Shown here piece by piece: positions 60,861 through 64,000 of a DNA stretch of 64,000 nt. Source of the DNA: Dimorphilus gyrociliatus (Eukaryota; Annelida; Polychaeta; Dinophilidae); the NCBI GenBank assembly GCA_904063045.1, contig CAJFCJ010000011.1, positions 992,001 to 1,056,000 on the forward strand, written 5' to 3'. Both the position numbers and the translations under genes were made by a program. Under the pieces are notes generated by a model that was given only the letters and a program-made list of their open reading frames with translations, was not told where the DNA came from and searched no databases. Each line of letters starts with the position of its first letter. Positions within the stretch are counted from its first letter, which is position 1.

Positions 60861-63076
60861 ACAACAGTTACGTCTTACTACTAGTAAAAAACAAGAAAAG
60901 TAAAAACAGTACCCGGCTAATATGAAATCTAACGCTTATTACATTAAATTTTCTGGGTCGAAGAAAGGATGCCTGTAAGAATATGTTTAAATTTCCTTCA
61001 TTTTTTTTTATTTTATACATTAGACGCTTCTTTCTTCTATTTATCTTGTTAAACACGATCAATTATCTTGATCTAACTATTGAGAAACTCAATATTTTTC
61101 ATAAATAATCTCTCTTTTCTTAAGAAACAAATGAATGCTACTTAAATAAATGATGAATACAAGGAATTAGTTGATCAGTTAGACGCGTTGATTTTTTAAT
61201 CTTCAGCAAAAAGATTTTAAAAAATTAGAAATTTTCCATAGAAATAGTGTAATATTACCTTTTTAATTAGATGACATATTAAGTTATGTCATCTTATTGA
61301 TTGAAGATGGTTTAGGATGCAAAATTTCAAAATAAAATAGCAGACTGCGGCTTCCTATAGATGTCGTTACGGTAGTTTCTTTCGACACCTGCCAACTAGA
61401 AGAAAGCACATTAGTAATAGAGGATATATAATAGACGCTTATTGACGTATTCTCATCATATTTTCAGGTTTGTATATAAATAGTCATTGTCTTAACAGAT
61501 ATATCAAGGCTATTTTTATGACTTTCTTGGTTGTTATTTTTTATGTATGAAAGATGAGAACGTTTTAATTTTAAGATTTTTATTCCATTTTATTGAAAGA
61601 ATATGTAAATGTAAGTAATTTTATTCAGGCTATGTCCACGCCCATGTATAATATAAGCACGCTTTTAATGTACACCTATAAAAAAAAACATCGCGCACAT
61701 ATTCTTGACGCATTTAATCATACATACCACACCCGCTTTGCTGCGGATAAAAAGACAGACTGCAAAGAGTAAGCAACCTCAGCCAAAAGGACTTTTATTA
61801 CTGTTTGAACCGGTGTGTATTAGTAGCGTTGTATGAATTTGAGATATCAATCTGTAATAATGTTAATCTGAGAGAAAAATAATATATAATCGCTATAAAA
61901 GAAGGATACTTAAATGTTGCCTTCCAGTGTTAAACGGAACCTAATAAGGTATAAAGATGCAAAGCGCTTTCTATCGTTGTTTTTAATTATTAAGAATAAT
62001 GTGAAAGCATTTCATTTACACATGTAGTTATTTTTCTTGCTTTCAATGTCTTTAAGCATAATCTGCATAAATGTGTGTCGCTTGTTAAGCATATATGCAA
62101 TATGCTGATTATCATATAAGATGGGAACATAGTATACAATATATACACATACATGTATGTATGTGTGCAATAGTTTCTATAGTACATAATTAATAGAGCT
62201 GATATGCAGAATATCTATATTTAATGCAAGTAGTATATATATATATACATTTATAGATTCATGTATATAAATTTTGGTAATGAGACTTTCTTCATTGTTT
62301 TTAATTAAATAAAAATCATATTTTTGTATACCCAAGAACTAAAAGAAGCTACTTTCAAGTATCTATTGTTTTCTTCTTATTTTCATATTCTAAATATATT
62401 TTCTTTATAAACAAAACACCTATTTTTCATTACAAACATATCATTTTTTGCTTTGTCATCATCTTCAATTTTATGCTCGTCATTTACTTGTAACTTGATT
62501 TAGTTACCTAACGGTTAAATTTAATTTTAAACCCAGTCCTTTTTTCATCATGTTTCTCTTTTCTCATATTCTTCTATTCTGTTTTTTTTATTCATTTAAT
62601 ATTCAAGATTTCCAAAATTGAAATAAAAAAGTCATGTGATCATAAAAAATGCAAAATATTCATAATGAATATTTCTTATTAAAGAAACATATAAGCCTTT
62701 AATGTTGTCGTTTTATCGCTTCAAAGAATTTTAATCATAAAAATTTGACTTGTTGCGGCACTGTTTAGTTCACTATATTGCTTATGCATGCTAAGCTCAA
62801 ACATTCATCTTCGACGCTTTTAATATGCTTACAGTTTTTTCAATTCACAAATTATGTTATTTATTAATTAATGCTTTTCAACTCAAATTGAAAAAAAAGA
62901 GAAAATACGAAAACGTTAAAGATAAAAGAGACGTTTGGAAGAAAAGTTTTACAGTTTTCATCAAACGCCTGAGAAAAAATTATTTAACAAAGAAATAAAG
63001 CAAAAAAAATTAATCGGCTACTTAAGTCTCTTTTTTTTTTAAAAAAAAAGCAAGAAATCTCTTTGTAAAAATCATT

Positions 63077-63125
63077 ATGGGCGTTCTACGAGGCAGGAAT
63101 GACAGTGAAGCTCTGGAATTTTCGG
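63077..63125 (+). CDS. Candidate first coding exon
   Basis: ATG GGC in an AT-rich leader, encoding MGVLRGRNDSEALEFS, ending at a TCGG|GTAAAT donor (phase 1). GC is clearly above its flanks. On the opposite strand the same block reads PKIPELHCHSCLVERP followed by a stop, so it could instead be a last exon of a minus-strand gene. I cannot decide between the two. Confidence 0.25.
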
Positions 63126-63282
63126 GTAAATAAACCTTAAAATCTTAGATTTCCAAATCGATTAAGCGATAAATGTATAGCCTTCAACTACAATTTGTAA
63201 AAGAAAAAAGACATTCATTATTCTTTTAGTTGCTTGAAATTAAGTTTCCATTGCGCTAAAAAGACTATTGTTAAAAGATTGT

Positions 63283-63525
63283 TTATTTTGGACAATTTGT
63301 AAAAAAAAGAAAAGGAATGTTTAAGCTCAGAAGTTTTAAACTAATGGATATTTCTTGTTGACTCTTTAAGTAATCAGGGAAGAAGGAGACGTTTCCGAAA
63401 TGACACCGATTAATTAGTATAGCAGAAGAAATTACAAAGAGCATGACTATTAAGAAAATGACCATTTGCCATTTTGTTTTCTCTTTCGTAAACGCTAAAT
63501 TATTAATTAATTCTTCTTTATTCAA
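63283..63525 (-). CDS. Possible small single-pass membrane protein exon
   Basis: An open frame of about 80 codons without an ATG at its start (it opens with TTG), so it is an internal or spliced exon if real. It reads NKEELINNLAFTKEKTKWQM, a hydrophobic segment (VIFLIVMLFVISSAILI), then NRCHFGNVSFFPDYLKSQQE. The charge pattern and the single hydrophobic helix resemble small integral membrane proteins. I do not recognise it. The 3' part after about 63350 is probably intron or UTR. Confidence 0.3.
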   Translation of the reverse strand: MNKEELINNLAFTKEKTKWQMVIFLIVMLFVISSAILINRCHFGNVSFFPDYLKSQQEISISLKLLSLNIPFLFFTNCPK

Positions 63526-63950
63526 TTTTTTAAATTTTCCATTCGATTTGACTTTTTATTCTAATTGATATTTTCACTTCAAAATATTAGTATTTTTGCT
63601 ATAGATGGCGCCTGTTTCTCTTTATCAAAAACTTGGAAACGTTATCGATTTAAACTCAATTAACTATCGAATTTGGAATGCGTCCCATATATATGAATAT
63701 GAGTTGATTGTTTGTAATTAGAATAGTCGACATTCTCTTTACAATTTAAGTTCTATTATACTCAATAATAGTATCGTTCCTCTTAAATCGTCTATGGAAT
63801 TCTGGGTAAGTTCAATACTGCAAATAATTAAAAAGATACCTATTAGCGACGAATAAATGCAAATAGATAGATGCCACTTAAATAATCGACTACCAATTCT
63901 TTCACAACATGACTAATACAGCTTTCTATTCAGTATGCTTAATAAATATA

Positions 63951-64000
63951 ATGGCGACGTTATATAAGACGTATCATCAAACTATTTATAGTCGAATAAC
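63951..64000 (+). CDS. Possible start of a gene running off the window
   Basis: ATG GCG ACG in a purine context opens a frame (MATLYKTYHQTIYSRI) that has no stop before the window ends. Only 50 bases are visible, so this is weak. Confidence 0.2.
   Translation, partial: MATLYKTYHQTIYSRI

Larger units (their letters stand above)
60861..63950. other. Intergenic region with tentative regulatory and exon signals
   Basis: 3.1 kb without a firm gene. It contains AGATGTCGT at 61359-61367, a promoter-like block at about 61735-61790 (GATAAAAAG followed by GC-richer sequence), a GC-richer exon-like segment at 63077-63125, a minus-strand frame at 63283-63525 and AGATGGCGC at 63603-63611. Confidence 0.45.

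Noticed and set aside
60586-60864. 92-codon minus-strand frame rich in His, Tyr and Leu
   Set aside because: It is the antisense of the acidic low-complexity last exon of the Death-domain gene.
1-64000. CRISPR arrays, bacterial operons, insertion sequences or integrated viral genes
   Set aside because: I found no regularly spaced repeats, transposase, integrase or reverse-transcriptase motifs. The gene structure is that of an animal genome throughout.

Overview
This is an AT-rich stretch of an animal nuclear genome. The evidence is GT-AG introns in nearly every gene (about 44 nt to over 2 kb), TA microsatellites, and metazoan-specific families: the synaptic scaffold RIM, an SLC6 neurotransmitter/amino-acid transporter, a DEG/ENaC channel, Death, MAM, kringle, PAN and LDLa domains, and a ciliary microtubule inner protein. 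The mix of very short introns with PAN/MAM/kringle modules suggests a small invertebrate bilaterian, possibly a spiralian; that placement is inference. I assembled the exon models by hand from reading frame, splice dinucleotides and phase. Every multi-exon model given closes in frame.

Layout. 1.8-2.9 kb (-): secreted PAN-type protein. 5.6-15.2 kb (+): complete RIM gene with 12 exons (zinc finger, PDZ, C2A, C2B). 17.2-17.7 kb (-): single-exon unknown. 23.1-32.2 kb (+): SLC6 glycine-transporter-like gene carrying three tandem homologous exons. 35.4-36.7 kb (+): six-EF-hand CREC protein of the ER lumen. 39.3-39.8 kb (+): CIMIP5 (C2orf50). 40.4-47.5 kb (+): a 22-exon DEG/ENaC gene. 48.2-49.3 kb (-): HPGD-like short-chain dehydrogenase, divergent from an RBM4/lark-like RNA-binding protein at 49.9-51.1 kb (+). 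52.0-55.1 kb: three small charged proteins of unknown role. 55.6 kb (+): intron-containing tRNA-Lys(UUU). 56.3-57.7 kb (+): SLC16/MCT-like transporter. 58.5-60.9 kb (+): Death-domain protein. The last 3 kb has only tentative exons.

Two loci stand out. The first is the SLC6 gene: exons at 29340, 29989 and 30653 encode alternative versions of the same TM8-TM9 segment, all phase 0-0 and all beginning M-V-x-[I/V/L]-E-T-V. The variable x (Leu, Gln or Gly) falls at the position equivalent to LeuT Ile359 / SERT Gly442 in the substrate pocket. One gene could therefore make three transporters with different substrate sites. The second is the DEG/ENaC gene, predicted at about 1,935 residues. Between TM1 and the canonical ectodomain it carries PAN, MAM, kringle, LDLa, MAM, LDLa, MAM and MAM-like modules, mostly bounded by phase-1 introns, and a roughly 430-residue helical insert precedes a normal G-A-S pore helix. 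I do not recall a described channel family with this architecture.

The genes do not form an operon or an obvious pathway. RIM and the SLC6 gene indicate synaptic function, and CIMIP5 indicates motile cilia. A GC-rich motif, AGATGGCGC, recurs in mostly non-coding DNA and resembles the core of the bilaterian CTCF insulator motif.
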